Numbered from the stretch's first letter, positions 1 to 9,837 are shown. The stretch: DNA of 24,956 nucleotides from Priapulus caudatus (GCF_000485595.1 NW_014578689.1:36859-61814); one strand, 5' to 3'. Numbers and translations are program-made. Notes: generated from the letters alone by a model not told the origin.

Positions 1-80
1 CGGATTGTTACGAGTTATTACGAACACTTTACGAATAGATACGTATACTTTACGTATTCTTACGTATTGCTTACGTACGA
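1..80. repeat. Left arm: helically phased TTACG array
   Basis: The pentamer TTACG (core TACG) recurs at positions 9, 19, 30, 40, 51, 61 and 72, a strict 10/11-bp alternation that averages 10.5 bp. The bases between the cores vary freely. The array is cut by the window edge. It is the reverse-complement orientation of the CGTAA array at 484-823, so the two form inverted arms. After the array the sequence runs into a short ACGATTTGGGAAAAG segment, whose counterpart (ACGATTTTTTGGCAAAAAG on the other strand) borders the right array. Positions were read directly; the meaning of the phasing is unknown. Confidence 0.85.
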
Positions 81-480
81 TTTGGGAAAAGCTGCAAAAT
101 TGAACACGTCATTTTCAGTTGTTATCAAGAGTTGTTCTCTCATATGCCATGTTGTCTCTCTGGATGTCAGTTGATGATAGATTGAGATTTGCGGGTGATA
201 CTCCATTAGGAGTGTTCCCAACTTTAATGTCATTAATGATCATAATAACATATATATATATGTACCAGGAGTAGATAATAGGTATATATATATATATATA
301 TAGCTGATATATATATATGGGCATGGTCATATATTAGTTTGTGGTTTGATGTCATTTAGGTTAGGGTTAGGGTTAGGGTTTGGATTATCAATCATTAATC
401 ATTAATGATATCAAAGTTGAGAACACTCCTAGTGGAGCGTTAGCCAGATTTGCAGGATTTTTATATACTTTTTGCCAAAA
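81..480. repeat. Foldback centre with inverted repeat, TA and TTAGGG tracts
   Basis: Segment 201-240 is the inverted copy of 398-437: 36 of 40 positions match when one arm is reverse-complemented, and both contain CTCCAYTAGGAGTGTT. The loop holds TA-rich tracts (about 249-322) and a TTAGGG tract. With the oppositely oriented TTACG/CGTAA arrays outside, the whole of 1-825 is a foldback structure. No coding frame is supported. It could be a foldback transposon or an inverted duplication of satellite DNA. Confidence 0.75.
356..380 (+). repeat. Short interstitial TTAGGG telomere-type tract
   Basis: About four contiguous copies of TTAGGG, the first missing one G, lie in the loop of the foldback. 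TTAGGG is the usual metazoan telomere repeat. The tract is too short to be a telomere and is flanked by ordinary sequence, so it is interstitial. Confidence 0.8.
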
Positions 481-825
481 AATCGTAAGGACTCGTAAAT
501 ACTCGTAACTAACTCGTACCTATTCGTAACAACACGTAAACAGGTCGCAACTAACACGTAAAAGCTTCGATGAATTGTAATATATCCGTAACAATCCGTA
601 AAAGCTCGTAAAATGCCCGTAAGTTGCTCGTAGTTATCCGTGACAACTCTTAACAAATCGTGGAATTTTGCCGTAAATACATCGTAATAACTCGTAATAA
701 TCCGTAATAAACCGTAATTAGCTCGTAACAACACGTAAATCGCTCGTAAAAGTGGCTGAATCGTAAGGATCCGTGTACTTTTACGAATTGTGCGATCCGT
801 AAGGACTCGTAAGAAAAATCCGTGT
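478..825. repeat. Right arm: helically phased CGTAA array
   Basis: CGTAA, or a one-base variant such as CGCAA or CGTGA, recurs at 484, 494, 504, 515, 525, 535, 546, 557, 568, 576, 587, 597, 607, 618, 629, 639, 649, 659, 672, 683, 693, 703, 713, 724, 734 and 745. That is 25 steps in 261 bp, or 10.44 bp per unit, continuing less regularly to about 820. Spacer bases are poorly conserved, so spacing is kept better than sequence. The minus strand stays open for 174 codons here, but TTACG contains no stop in any frame, so the openness is expected and I do not call a gene. Confidence 0.85.
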
Positions 826-1165
826 ATGTGAAGGGGGTATTTAAGTATTGTAAAAATTACGTTCAATCTATCTGGGTTGGAGGGGAATATGACTTGTGTA
901 AATACTAATAGAATATAGGGCACCGTAATCAAAACACTGTTATTCTTACACAATACTGAATCATAACTGCTATTGGTACCCCAATGGTTGATTATCCAAT
1001 AGCAATGTGTTGACTATGTGTTTATTATAGCACCAGGGTACTGCAACTAAAATGGATTCTAGCGGCAACTGATTTTACTGTAAAAACAGAATGTGCAACA
1101 GTATTTAGATTTCTTGACTTCAGTTCAGGGTATTCTTTCACCATCAAAGCAATCAGGGTAACATT
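826..1165. other. Unassigned spacer
   Basis: AT-rich single-copy-looking sequence between the CGTAA array and the ATTGTAAC minisatellite. I see no gene, RNA or repeat in it. Confidence 0.5.
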
Positions 1166-1170
1166 GCCCT

Positions 1171-1250
1171 TTACCACATTGTAACTTTGTACATTGTAAC
1201 ACTGTAACATTGTAACACTGTAACATTGTAACACATTGTAACTTTACCAC
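1171..1250. repeat. ATTGTAAC/ACTGTAAC minisatellite
   Basis: Tandem 8-bp units ATTGTAAC and ACTGTAAC alternate, giving a 16-bp period. The tract is bracketed by two TTACCAC-type ends: TTACCACATTGTAAC at the left and GTAACTTTACCAC at the right. Noncoding. Confidence 0.75.
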
Positions 1251-1329
1251 AACTTATCTAGTGATGGGGTACCCACTATAGTTGCCATAAATTAATGCTA
1301 CTTGGCAGAAATGCATGTACAAAGGCACA

Positions 1330-1412
1330 ACCGCAGTGCCCAAGGTGGTACTCGAACGCCCAAACCCTTTAGCTCGAAGTTCTTAGTAGTAACCATTAAA
1401 CCTCAACTGCAC
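1330..1412 (-). repeat. Possible tRNA-derived SINE head
   Basis: On the minus strand an A-box-like stretch (GTGCAGTTGAGGTTTAATGG) is followed about 45 bp later by a B-box-like GCGTTCGAGTACC and then CACCTTGGGCAC. The spacing and the TTCGA core resemble an RNA polymerase III internal promoter. The T-stem does not pair properly, so it is not an intact tRNA. A degenerate tRNA-derived SINE head is the best guess; chance similarity is possible. Confidence 0.3.
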
Positions 1413-1794
1413 CAAACACTATGATATCAATAATGCAAACAATTAATCTCTGCTCTGATTTCTAGCTTCAGTTCTTCATGGTCTGCACAGTGTTCGCGCA
1501 TGTCGAGAAAGACGAAGACGAGCATGCATTGCAGCTTTGTACCGGTAACGACAGAGTCGAAGCAGACAGCAAACCCGAAATGTGTTCACCATGTGATACT
1601 GCTGCTGCTATGAGCGGTCAACCTCCTTTCTGCTACTATACAGCAGGAGCACTTGCTGGCAAACAATCAATTCAGTAGATACCCGCACTCATACATTTTC
1701 TGCTCACATGCTTACTCGGTCGCTTTGCCTACCCGCTCTTTGACTCCCACCCCCTCTTCCGGTGTTTCAGTCTGTCATTATGCTGTCATTACCT

Positions 1795-1817
1795 CTCTCG
1801 CCCTCGCTCTCTCGCTC

Positions 1818-1871
<54 letters not shown>

Positions 1872-1897
1872 CTCTCCCTCTCTCTCTCTCTCTCTGG
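1795..1897. repeat. (CT)n microsatellite
   Basis: CT dinucleotides with few interruptions. Serine/leucine-only open frames across it are artefacts of the repeat. Confidence 0.95.
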
Positions 1898-2126
1898 ATG
1901 ATTTTGTCATTTGTATTTCTTATTTGGTGACAATTCCACAATGACATCGACTAGAAAAAAGACATTACAGAGAGGCTAGTGTTTACTTACATTTTTAAGG
2001 CATTGCACCAGTGTAAGAACATGTGATTTTTTACAGATTTGCACTAAAATACATGCAACATCACGGCAATGGGACTTCCGTAAAATAAGCTCTACTTTAT
2101 CGTATGCAATCAGGAATGTATTAATT

Positions 2127-2144
2127 GTTTATACTATATATATG

Positions 2145-2199
<55 letters not shown>

Positions 2200-2232
2200 C
2201 GAGTATATATACATATACGAGTATATATATTA
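2127..2232. repeat. (TA)n microsatellite
   Basis: A long TA run followed by two ATACGAGTATATAT segments. Noncoding. Confidence 0.95.
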
Positions 2233-2577
2233 TACACTCCTGATACAATGTCGCATTTTCTCTATAATGTATGATTGCATAACTATATAAAAACTGAAAA
2301 CAAAACATTGCATGGGATACGCGTTAATATAGTCACTAATGACCATCTCGAGGTTATTCTGTACTTGTTGTAAGTACTGTTGGATCTAATCAAGAGCGTA
2401 TAAAGAAGGCCTAATGCGTCTGGCCTGGAAATCCTCCCCACGCACACACCTGCAACTCTAGTCACACTAGTAAGCTCGCCGTTTATATACTTCATCACGC
2501 TCATATTTCATAAAACGACGTGCATCAACGGCTCACGTTTTACAACGTGTGTGAGCCTTTAGTGCTGCTAGATCCAC

Positions 2578-2868
2578 CTATTCAGTCTGTTTTACTCGGC
2601 CACCTATAATCGAGCAAATACTCTCATTCATTAGCAACTTCGCAGGCAGGCACAACCCGTGGGGGCTTGTTAGAGCAAGCACGGAGGCTTTAAATGCGCT
2701 GCCGTGGTATTTCAGCCCTTCCCATTCTTCTCTGGCGTGTGCGACGCCCGAGGATGTACAGCAACTGTCCATAAATCTCGACTGCAAACAATCTAAACGT
2801 GAGGCAGTTCTAGGCTGCCGAAACCCACTCAGCTTATTGGAAACCGAGGAGAGGGCTAACGCGAACAT
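2578..2868 (-). other. Unassigned 96-codon open stretch
   Basis: The minus strand is open for 96 codons in a region of more balanced composition than its AT-rich surroundings. I do not recognise the product, and no splice sites, domain or repeated family support it. It lies inside the presumed kindlin first intron or its neighbourhood, directly next to the GA tract. It could be an exon of an unrecognised gene, a transposon relic or chance; chance is not excluded. Confidence 0.15.
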
Positions 2869-2949
2869 GAGACGATAGATCGTGGCGGTGAGAGGGAGGC
2901 GCTAGTAGATATATAGTCAGAGAAGCAGCAAGCACGAGAGGGAGAGAAG

Positions 2950-2970
2950 GAAGGAAGGGGTGGGCGAGAC

Positions 2971-3013
<43 letters not shown>

Positions 3014-3026
3014 GGAAGGGGTGGGC

Positions 3027-3069
<43 letters not shown>

Positions 3070-3083
3070 GAGAGAGAGAGAAC

Positions 3084-3140
<57 letters not shown>

Positions 3141-3375
3141 AAGGGGTGGGCGAGACGAGAGAGAGAGATAGAGAGAAGGAGAGAGAGAGACACACAGGGA
3201 GAGAGATAAGAGATGAAAGACGAGAGAGGAGAGGGAGGAAGAGAGGGAGAATGGGAAGTAAAGGAGAAAAGGAAGAAGGGAAAAGGATATAGGGATAGAC
3301 TTATATAAAGACAGACGCAGAGACGAAGAAAGCTAGATAGAGGGTAACGGAGAGAGAGAAGGTGGAGGAAGAGCG
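2950..3375. repeat. (GA)n tract with longer-period unit
   Basis: An almost pure purine strand of GAGAGA interrupted by AAGGGGTGGGCGAGACGAGA at about 2955, 3016 and 3141. The spacings of 61 and 125 bp suggest a unit of ~62 bp with one degenerate copy. It continues as impure GA/GGA to about 3375. Arg/Glu and Leu/Ser open frames on both strands are artefacts. Confidence 0.9.
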
Positions 3376-5015
3376 AGTGGGGTGGAAGAACTTGTAAGGT
3401 GTATCTTGAATCAGCTAGCAAAACATCGAGCTGTTAAAAACCAGCACACTGGCCTCCTCTACACACTACAACTACCATTCATTTTATTTTATTTATTTAT
3501 TTATTTAGGCAATTATCCATCATATACAATACAAAGCATACTTTTACAATAAAATTCTGAATTCATAAAATTGGATAACTACCAAGGATATATACACAAA
3601 AAGCATGACTAGCACACTGAATGCATACAGTAGTAAATACAGCAGCCGTAGTTCTAAGTGCCGCCCAGTAGCATACACGTGTTACTCATTCATTGAATAA
3701 AAATACAATCTAGTACTATCTGCCAACCCACAAAAACGAGGTGGAATAGGGTATCCCCCAAGCATGGCTAAACAAGACTCCAGTCGGCCTATTCAGCATC
3801 CACGCACCCACGCAGAAGCTTGCTCCCTAGAGAGCATTCCACGGAGATGAATTAACTTTTAACATATGGTGCAATATCTCAGCACTTCAGTACATCTGCC
3901 GTGCACTGCGGTACGCACTTAGCCATGCTACAGATACACCACGGATGCCGAGATGTTCACGCATCAAAACACAATTTAATACCAGCACGGCTTCTCTTTT
4001 ATCTGTCGCCATTTCTAGTGATTGATAGGAAAGGAACGGGGAACAGTAGCAGAATCCAAGAGTAGCTAGCTGTAACTGAATTAGTTATTTCCCCGTATAG
4101 TAGAAACGCTTGGTACGTATTGATATTCTGATCATGTGAGATGCACTGGCTGAACTCACAGTGGAAATATATCAAATATGTTCTTAGATCAAAGGCAGAC
4201 TTTGTGATACTATTTTGTTAAAGAAATATGTTTTTGCACTGGGGAAAAACATGGTTAGAACTTAGAATTTACTAACTATCTAAAGTATTTAGGTCCTAAC
4301 ACACTGACCCACTATGGTTACACACCGTTACAGTGTTGCTACTGGTTTGTCGCAATGTAAGTGGAATGAAGGGAATATGAATTAGGTGTTCAGTAGCCTG
4401 TTTACCAATTTCAGAATTCATAAAATATTTTTTATCACACTTAAAAGTAGGCAGACTAGCTTTCTTCCATGTTCCACTATAATTAGTAATATAAATTGGC
4501 TAGAATTTCAGAATTAATAATCAGTTGCACTTTATATCAAGAAATGATAGAATATAGGTTATAATTGTTGATGGTGTTGATTAATGATAGACGTTGATTG
4601 TAAATGCTAGATATCCCACAAAAATAGATAAGATTATTAGTCTTATACCACAAAACGCTCCTTTTGACTTTTGATGATTATTGATTTGTTTTTATAAGTG
4701 ATTATCAAATGGTTAACTTGCTGCAGCAAACGATCAGCTATTTTTTCTGATATTTCAAATATAAATTACCATTGGGATATCACTAACTATAATAATCAAC
4801 TTGGTTCCAGTTAACTTGCTACCTGTACCGATGTCACAGTGCTTGTGTATTTTGAATTTTACATATTAAGTCTTCTTTCATGAACACTCGGTTTGTAAAT
4901 TGAGTTTCACGACAGACACCCTAGAAAAACGTCAGAACAGGTTGCAAACTGTACATGCTGGAAAACCAGTCACAGCTGAATTAAAGTAATGAGCATTCAT
5001 TCAAGGTTTACTCAA
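3376..5015. other. Long AT-rich stretch without recognised feature
   Basis: Apart from a short (ATTT)n run at about 3482-3507, I see no coding exon, RNA or repeat here. It probably lies within the first intron of the kindlin gene, which would be transcribed leftward from 7548. That is inference. Confidence 0.5.
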
Positions 5016-5018
5016 TCT

Positions 5019-5327
5019 ATGGTGCGAAAAATTCTACATGCTTTGTGTATGCCTGAATCCATGCGTTCATTTTCCCCATATGACCAGTAGCACCAGTGCA
5101 TTCATGAGATGTATCCATATCCAAATTCATGCAGACTTCTTCACAAACGAGACGGCTGGTAAAACATCAACTAATGAATCTTTGATGCTACAATGAGGCA
5201 TCCTCGATTCGAACGTTTCCAAAATACGTAAAGAACGACTATTTACAGTACTTCCTGGCTCCTGCCATATATGCTTTTTTTCTGGTGGACTGATCCAATA
5301 AGCAGATTGCAAATATAGTGTAAAGGT
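5019..5327 (-). pseudogene. Unassigned coding-like segment with frame change
   Basis: On the minus strand one frame is open from about 5327 to a stop at 5127 and reads like ordinary protein (for example AYWISPPEKKHIWQEPG). A second frame, open through the first one's end (RLVCEEVCMNLDMD), carries on to a stop near 5020 with WIQAYTKHV in it. Two overlapping frames joined end to end suggest a roughly 100-residue coding piece broken by a frameshift near 5150, or two unrelated chance frames. I do not recognise the family. It may be a transposon-derived fragment. Confidence 0.25.
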
Positions 5328-5786
5328 TTATTAAGAAACAACAATTATTAACATATCATCACCATGTCATGGATTACTAGTGGCGAGCGTGATCATCAAT
5401 TTAGTCGAAATCTGGTGATTGATCGAAGAACGGTTTTATTTGAAATTGAATAATTCCTCTATCGGAGTAGCTGCATGTGCAACCTGTTTGCCTGCCCATA
5501 GTCTAATCGTGTCATTCACTGATGCGATGAATTTGAGTATATAATCCCATCAATTCCTCATGTATTTACTCTGCTTATATATATACACGGTCACCAGTTT
5601 TAAAAATAAACACGTTGTTCATCTGGATTGCATGTTTTATTTAAACTGAGTCTAAATTCAGTCGTTTTGATTAGTGATGATCGAAAATGATATATCATTA
5701 CTTAAACAACAACAATGGTGCTATACAATGTTATTTCTACTGTCACATACTTGGTAACTTTATCTGGTATACATAATTAGGGTAAG

Positions 5787-5993
5787 TTAGGGAAGATTGG
5801 CTATGGCTATCTTGGCAAATCCATTCGTGGCAGAGTCATGTATTTTGCCAAATCTATTTGCTTCCACAAATAATTTATATATGTTATGACATGTCCAAAT
5901 TTCAGCCCCAAATAACACTTTTCTAACAACAACGTCAGTACCGTGGTACCACCAACCAACACTGAATTTCACGCAAGTGTTTAGAGACCTTTT
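5787..5993 (-). other. Unassigned 69-codon open stretch
   Basis: The minus strand is open between in-frame stops, with a product containing SVGWWYHGTDVVVRKVLFGA. Residue composition is protein-like, but no family is recognised and no clean splice acceptor was confirmed. It could be a fragment of a mobile-element protein or chance. Confidence 0.18.
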
Positions 5994-6512
5994 AGCACCT
6001 TACTTGATTACTGAGCACTATCCTGCTAAGACTGGCAATGACAGTAGCCTGAGGCAATGCGTGTATGCCAAGCAAATCAAGGACAGGAATTTACTATACA
6101 CCCAACCCAAACAGTGAGGTCCATGCTGTGTCCGACAGATGACTTCACTTTGTCGCACTGTACATCAATAGATGTGAGTTCACACATGCTACTAGAGACA
6201 ACAATCATATTCCCCTACCATGCCCAACTTATTTTTTTCTCAGACAGGTACCTTGTGAAATGTATGAATCAACAACTAGCGAAACTAGATGGAAATCAGA
6301 TATCAGGATACAGGACCACTTCTTGCCATTTTCCCTACTTTGCAAAGCGTGTCTACATTTGCGAGTGTGCCCGTGCCACTACATGTGTACGTGTATGTGT
6401 ACGTGCGTGTGTGTGAATTACTAATTAAGCTCAATGGTACAATTTGTAACCTAAAACACCATACTAGAGAGGACATGAAAAGGTCCCTATCGCATCACTC
6501 AACTATGAATCA

Positions 6513-6787
6513 CAGTGTTCCCATGGCGTTTTTTGGTGTTTTTTGCGCGTTTCGAGGTCCTAGCAACGTGAGCACAGCAGGTCCTAGCCCAGCTAGGGAG
6601 GTCCGGGGGCATGCCCCCCAGAATTAAAAAAAAAGGTGCAATTTGGTGCATTCTAAGCTATTTTGGTGCATTAGCAAGAACAGTGATTTTCATCAGCAAG
6701 GTGGTGTTTTGGACAAATTTCTGTGTGGCGGCTGAGAATTTGAGCGAGACGGCCCGCCTCGCTCGTGTCAATGCAGGGGAAACACTG
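6513..6787. mobile_element. hAT-like MITE candidate
   Basis: The left end begins CAGTGTTCCC and the right end is the inverted form GGGGAAACACTG, so the ends match the CAGTGTTTCCC type seen in many hAT elements. Inside are GGTCCGGGGGCATGCCCCCC (6600-6620 region), a GGTGCATT-rich stretch, and a GC-rich hairpin GAGCGAGACGG/CCTCGCTC at about 6742-6764. There is no coding capacity. The 8-bp flanks do not match, so a target-site duplication is not shown. The core 6591-6670 is shared with 16211-16300. Confidence 0.5.
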
Positions 6788-7409
6788 AATTATATAACAC
6801 AGTGCAGGGTGCAAAATTAACACCAGCACAGAGTCAAATACTCCCCGATTTACTGTCTGACTCCCTGATTTGACATATGCAGAAGTCCGTGTGACTCCCT
6901 AAAAAATTCAGCTATACTAACTAGTTCATTCCAGAGCACGGCCTGGCGGAATCACCATGTTTTTTCAGCAAATGTCCAAAGAAAATTTGGCAGACGTGCA
7001 TTGCAGAAGTGCTAGCATTCTAAATCTAAGAAAAGCATGCTTAACATTACATAGCTCCTTCTTATTACTATTTACACTTTCATCTGCAAAGGCTTCATCT
7101 TGCACTATCAAAATATTTTACATATTTAAAATGTCCTACTCTTCAATCACTTATAACATTTAAGATGTGAAGACTACAAAATACACACTGCACCCTAATA
7201 AATTATCAAGTATACTCAGTGGCTCACTTCACGACATCCCCATCCCTGTGCTCCTCACTCTCCCCATCTCCCTCTTCCCTCCAACACCCTTCTCTCCTCT
7301 AACCGTACCAAAGTAATGAGCTTATCTACTTAGCCATTCAACCACGACCTTCAAACTCCAATAGATAACACACGACTGTAGATTCTGAGCAAAGACTACT
7401 TGTTCCTAC
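6788..7409. other. Noncoding stretch next to kindlin exon
   Basis: AT-rich DNA with a pyrimidine-rich tract at about 7225-7305. It is inferred to be the 5' part of the kindlin first intron, because the exon's splice donor lies at 7408-7409. No other feature seen. Confidence 0.5.
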
Positions 7410-7548
7410 CTAGCTCTTCGACGAGACGGAACATGACTCCACCGATGTGAAGGTCGCCCATCACTCGCAGAGTTCGGGAGATATCCAGATCTGTCACATG
7501 GATGGTAAGCTCCCAGCTTCCATCGATGAGTTTGCCATCGGCCATCAT
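7410..7548 (-). CDS. Kindlin (FERMT family) first coding exon, F0 domain; partial gene
   Basis: Kindlins are FERM-domain adaptors that bind integrin beta tails and, with talin, activate integrins at the cell cortex. This exon gives 46 codons plus one base. It starts at ATG-ATG and reads MADGKLIDGSWELTIHVTD, then LRVMGDLHIGGVMFRLVEEL. That follows the N-terminal F0 (ubiquitin-like) domain of vertebrate kindlins, where the matching landmarks are W-E-L-x-x-H-V-T-D, T-L-R-V and H-I-G-G-V-M. Initiation here is supported by an in-frame TAA 36 bases upstream with no ATG between; the second Met (7545) is an equal alternative. The exon ends at CTA-G followed by GTAGGA, a phase-1 donor. The next exon should begin with the rest of a Gly/Asp codon and encode a DWSDHALWW-like block. 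I did not find it down to base 1, so the gene is partial here. Which FERMT paralogue cannot be told. Confidence 0.88.
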
Positions 7549-8035
7549 TTTGACGGCGGGGTGTGTGTGTCGCCCAGTAACTTAAAGCTTTGTTTTCGAT
7601 ATATCAAAGTGCACCTAGAAAATAAAACGTCAGGGTTCTAACGTGCCACCCAATTCGTTTTCCGTGTATAGTTTCGAAATAACATAGCGCACCTACAGTA
7701 CAAAGTTAAACATCATGAAGAGGGTTTCATGTACCATCTTGGCATCGAATTCGGCACCTTGATTCAATCACCACTTGCACCATTGTTGATGGGAATGGTT
7801 ACGCAATACGTGTAAAGTTTGATGTAAATAAACCCACTTCAAATAATTGTTATTTTGAGAACGTAGTGAGTATTGTTAAGCGAGAAGGAAACTTGTGGCT
7901 AGGGAGGGGCTATACTTATAATACCTAAGCAAACGTTATTGTATTTAATTTTGACCTTTCATAGCTCTAGAACTATAGCCTTTCGCTCTGCTACATGTGT
8001 GATGTGGCAGTGTCTGTGGCAGAGCGAAGGGAGTC
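7549..8035. other. Region upstream of kindlin start
   Basis: Presumed 5' UTR or promoter of the kindlin gene by position only. I see no clear TATA box or other regulatory site. A non-coding 5' exon cannot be excluded. Confidence 0.4.
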
Positions 8036-8037
8036 TA

Positions 8038-8206
8038 GGGAGAGCATCAGTGTTGTAGGTCTCGAGGCCGGTCTTGTCATCGAGACCAGACTCGAGACCG
8101 TTTTCCTTGGTCTCGGTCTCGGTCTTGGCCTCGGAGTGCAATGACTCGGACTCGGACTTGAGCCCTCCGGACTCGAGGACTCGGGTCGAGGCCGGCTCGA
8201 GGCCAC
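8038..8206. repeat. Degenerate GAGACC/CTCGGAC repeat tract
   Basis: Short units of the types CTCGAGACC, GGTCTCGGTCT and GACTCGGACTC follow each other, together with CTCGAGGCCGG motifs near both ends. A related tract lies at 9838-9960. Open frames through it (Arg/Pro- or Ser/Glu-rich) are repeat artefacts. Confidence 0.7.
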
Positions 8207-8624
8207 TACATACATAGTACACAACTGTACATATTGTAACACGCAGTTTACAAGAATTTAAAACTAAAACTCTTAGATTTTCTAGATACACGGCCTAATC
8301 TTGTAACGTTTTCAATGGCTCGATTAAGATTCTTGTCCCTTTGGTTTGAATCTGCTGTCACTTCGTCCCTTTGCACTTTTTCTACCACTTCTTTCTCTTC
8401 TTCTACCACTTCGAAGGTACTAGCACTCTCTCATTTGGTTCAACAAGCCATGTCATTCACATAAAACAGAAATGGATTCGATACTTTGACACGTTTCGTA
8501 TGACTCGTGTCTTTGTGTTTTCGGCTGACTATGGCAATGTTTCATGTTTATAAACATTGACGTCATATATGTGCACATGCGCAGTTTAACGGTTGGCAGC
8601 AAGCAGATGCGTGATATTGTTCGA
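8207..8624. other. Spacer between repeat tracts
   Basis: Contains a CTTCTACCACTT-type pyrimidine tract at about 8375-8415. No gene recognised. Confidence 0.45.
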
Positions 8625-8627
8625 TAC

Positions 8628-9600
8628 AAGCACACGCACGCACGCACGCACGCACGCACGTATGCACGCACGTGTACGTACACACGCACGCACGCACACA
8701 CTTATGCACGCACGTGTACGTACACACGCACGCACGCACACACTTATGCACGCGCACAGGTACGTGCACACGCACGCACGCTCCCCATGCACGCACGGTA
8801 CGTGAACACGCACACACCACGCCACGTCTATGCGCACATGCATAGCACGCACGCACACACTGTGTTACCAGCACACACCACGCCACGCGACGCACACATG
8901 CAACACATGTGTACCCTGCCACACGCAACACACGGACGCACGCACGCGACGAACGTGTACCTGCACACGCACGCCATGCACGTGTACCGGCACACACATG
9001 GCGCCACGCACACATGCACGCTCGTGTAAGTTTCACGACGCACGCACCACGCTGTACGTACGCACGCACACACTCAAAGCCACGCACGTGTACGGTGCAC
9101 ACGCACGCATGCACACATGCAACGCCGTATAACGTGCCCACACGCACCACGCACGAACGGTACCTGCACCACACCACGCCACGTAACGCTACGCACGCAC
9201 ACATGCACACACGTGTACCTGCACCACGCCACACACCGCACGCACGTTACGCACGCACGCACGAAGTGTACCTGCAACACGCACACACGCACGCATGCCC
9301 ACATAGTACGTGCACAACACACGGACGCACGACGGCAATGCACGCTCGTTAAGTTCACACGCACGCATGCACGCACGAATGTACGATACACACGCGACGC
9401 ACGTACGCACGCACGCCACACATGCACACACGTGTACACTGCCCACACGCACGCACGCAACGAACGTGTACCTGACACACGCGCACACCACGCACCGCCA
9501 CGCACGACGTGCTTAAGTGTCACACAACGCACACACGAACGCATGCACACATCGTGTACGCTGCACACGGCACGCACGCAGCCCGCACATGCACGCGCAC
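8628..9600. repeat. CACG-rich minisatellite, about 1 kb
   Basis: Runs of CGCACGCACG are punctuated by CGTGTACSTRCAC-type segments every roughly 43-55 bp (for example 8671, 8714, 8911, 8954, 8979, 9022, 9087, 9210, 9429, 9465). Two early units (8657-8699 and 8700-8742) are nearly identical 43-mers. CTCGTGTAAGTTTCAC near 9020 and CTCGTTAAGTTCAC near 9346 hint at a higher-order period of about 326 bp. Alternating purine-pyrimidine sequence throughout. All the open frames here (His/Thr/Arg or Cys/Val/Arg) are artefacts. Confidence 0.92.
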
Positions 9601-9837
9601 TACCGATAAACAGCGCTTTTATCAAAAAGACATGTCGGTCATTACATCTGTACAATGTCAAGGCAGCACACGCTGTCGCTTTCTGCCAAACTACACAGCA
9701 GTTACACGTGACCTAGACCTATGACGCACTGAAACATCCTATACACTTCGAATGTCTACGATGCACTGTTGCGATTTTTTTCCTTTTTTCCGATGTTTCC
9801 CTTTTTTCCCGATTTTTTCCCTTTTTTTATCAAAACT

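Noticed and set aside
1-825. CRISPR-like array
   Set aside because: Units are 10-11 bp with no conserved repeat long enough, and the genome is eukaryotic.
2834-3421. Ser/Leu-rich 195-codon frame and Arg/Glu-rich 110-codon frame
   Set aside because: Repeat translation of the GA/CT tract.
8563-9716. Open frames of 100-223 codons on both strands, rich in Cys/Val/Arg or His/Thr/Arg
   Set aside because: They are translations of the CACG minisatellite. Many overlap in several frames, and none has family similarity.
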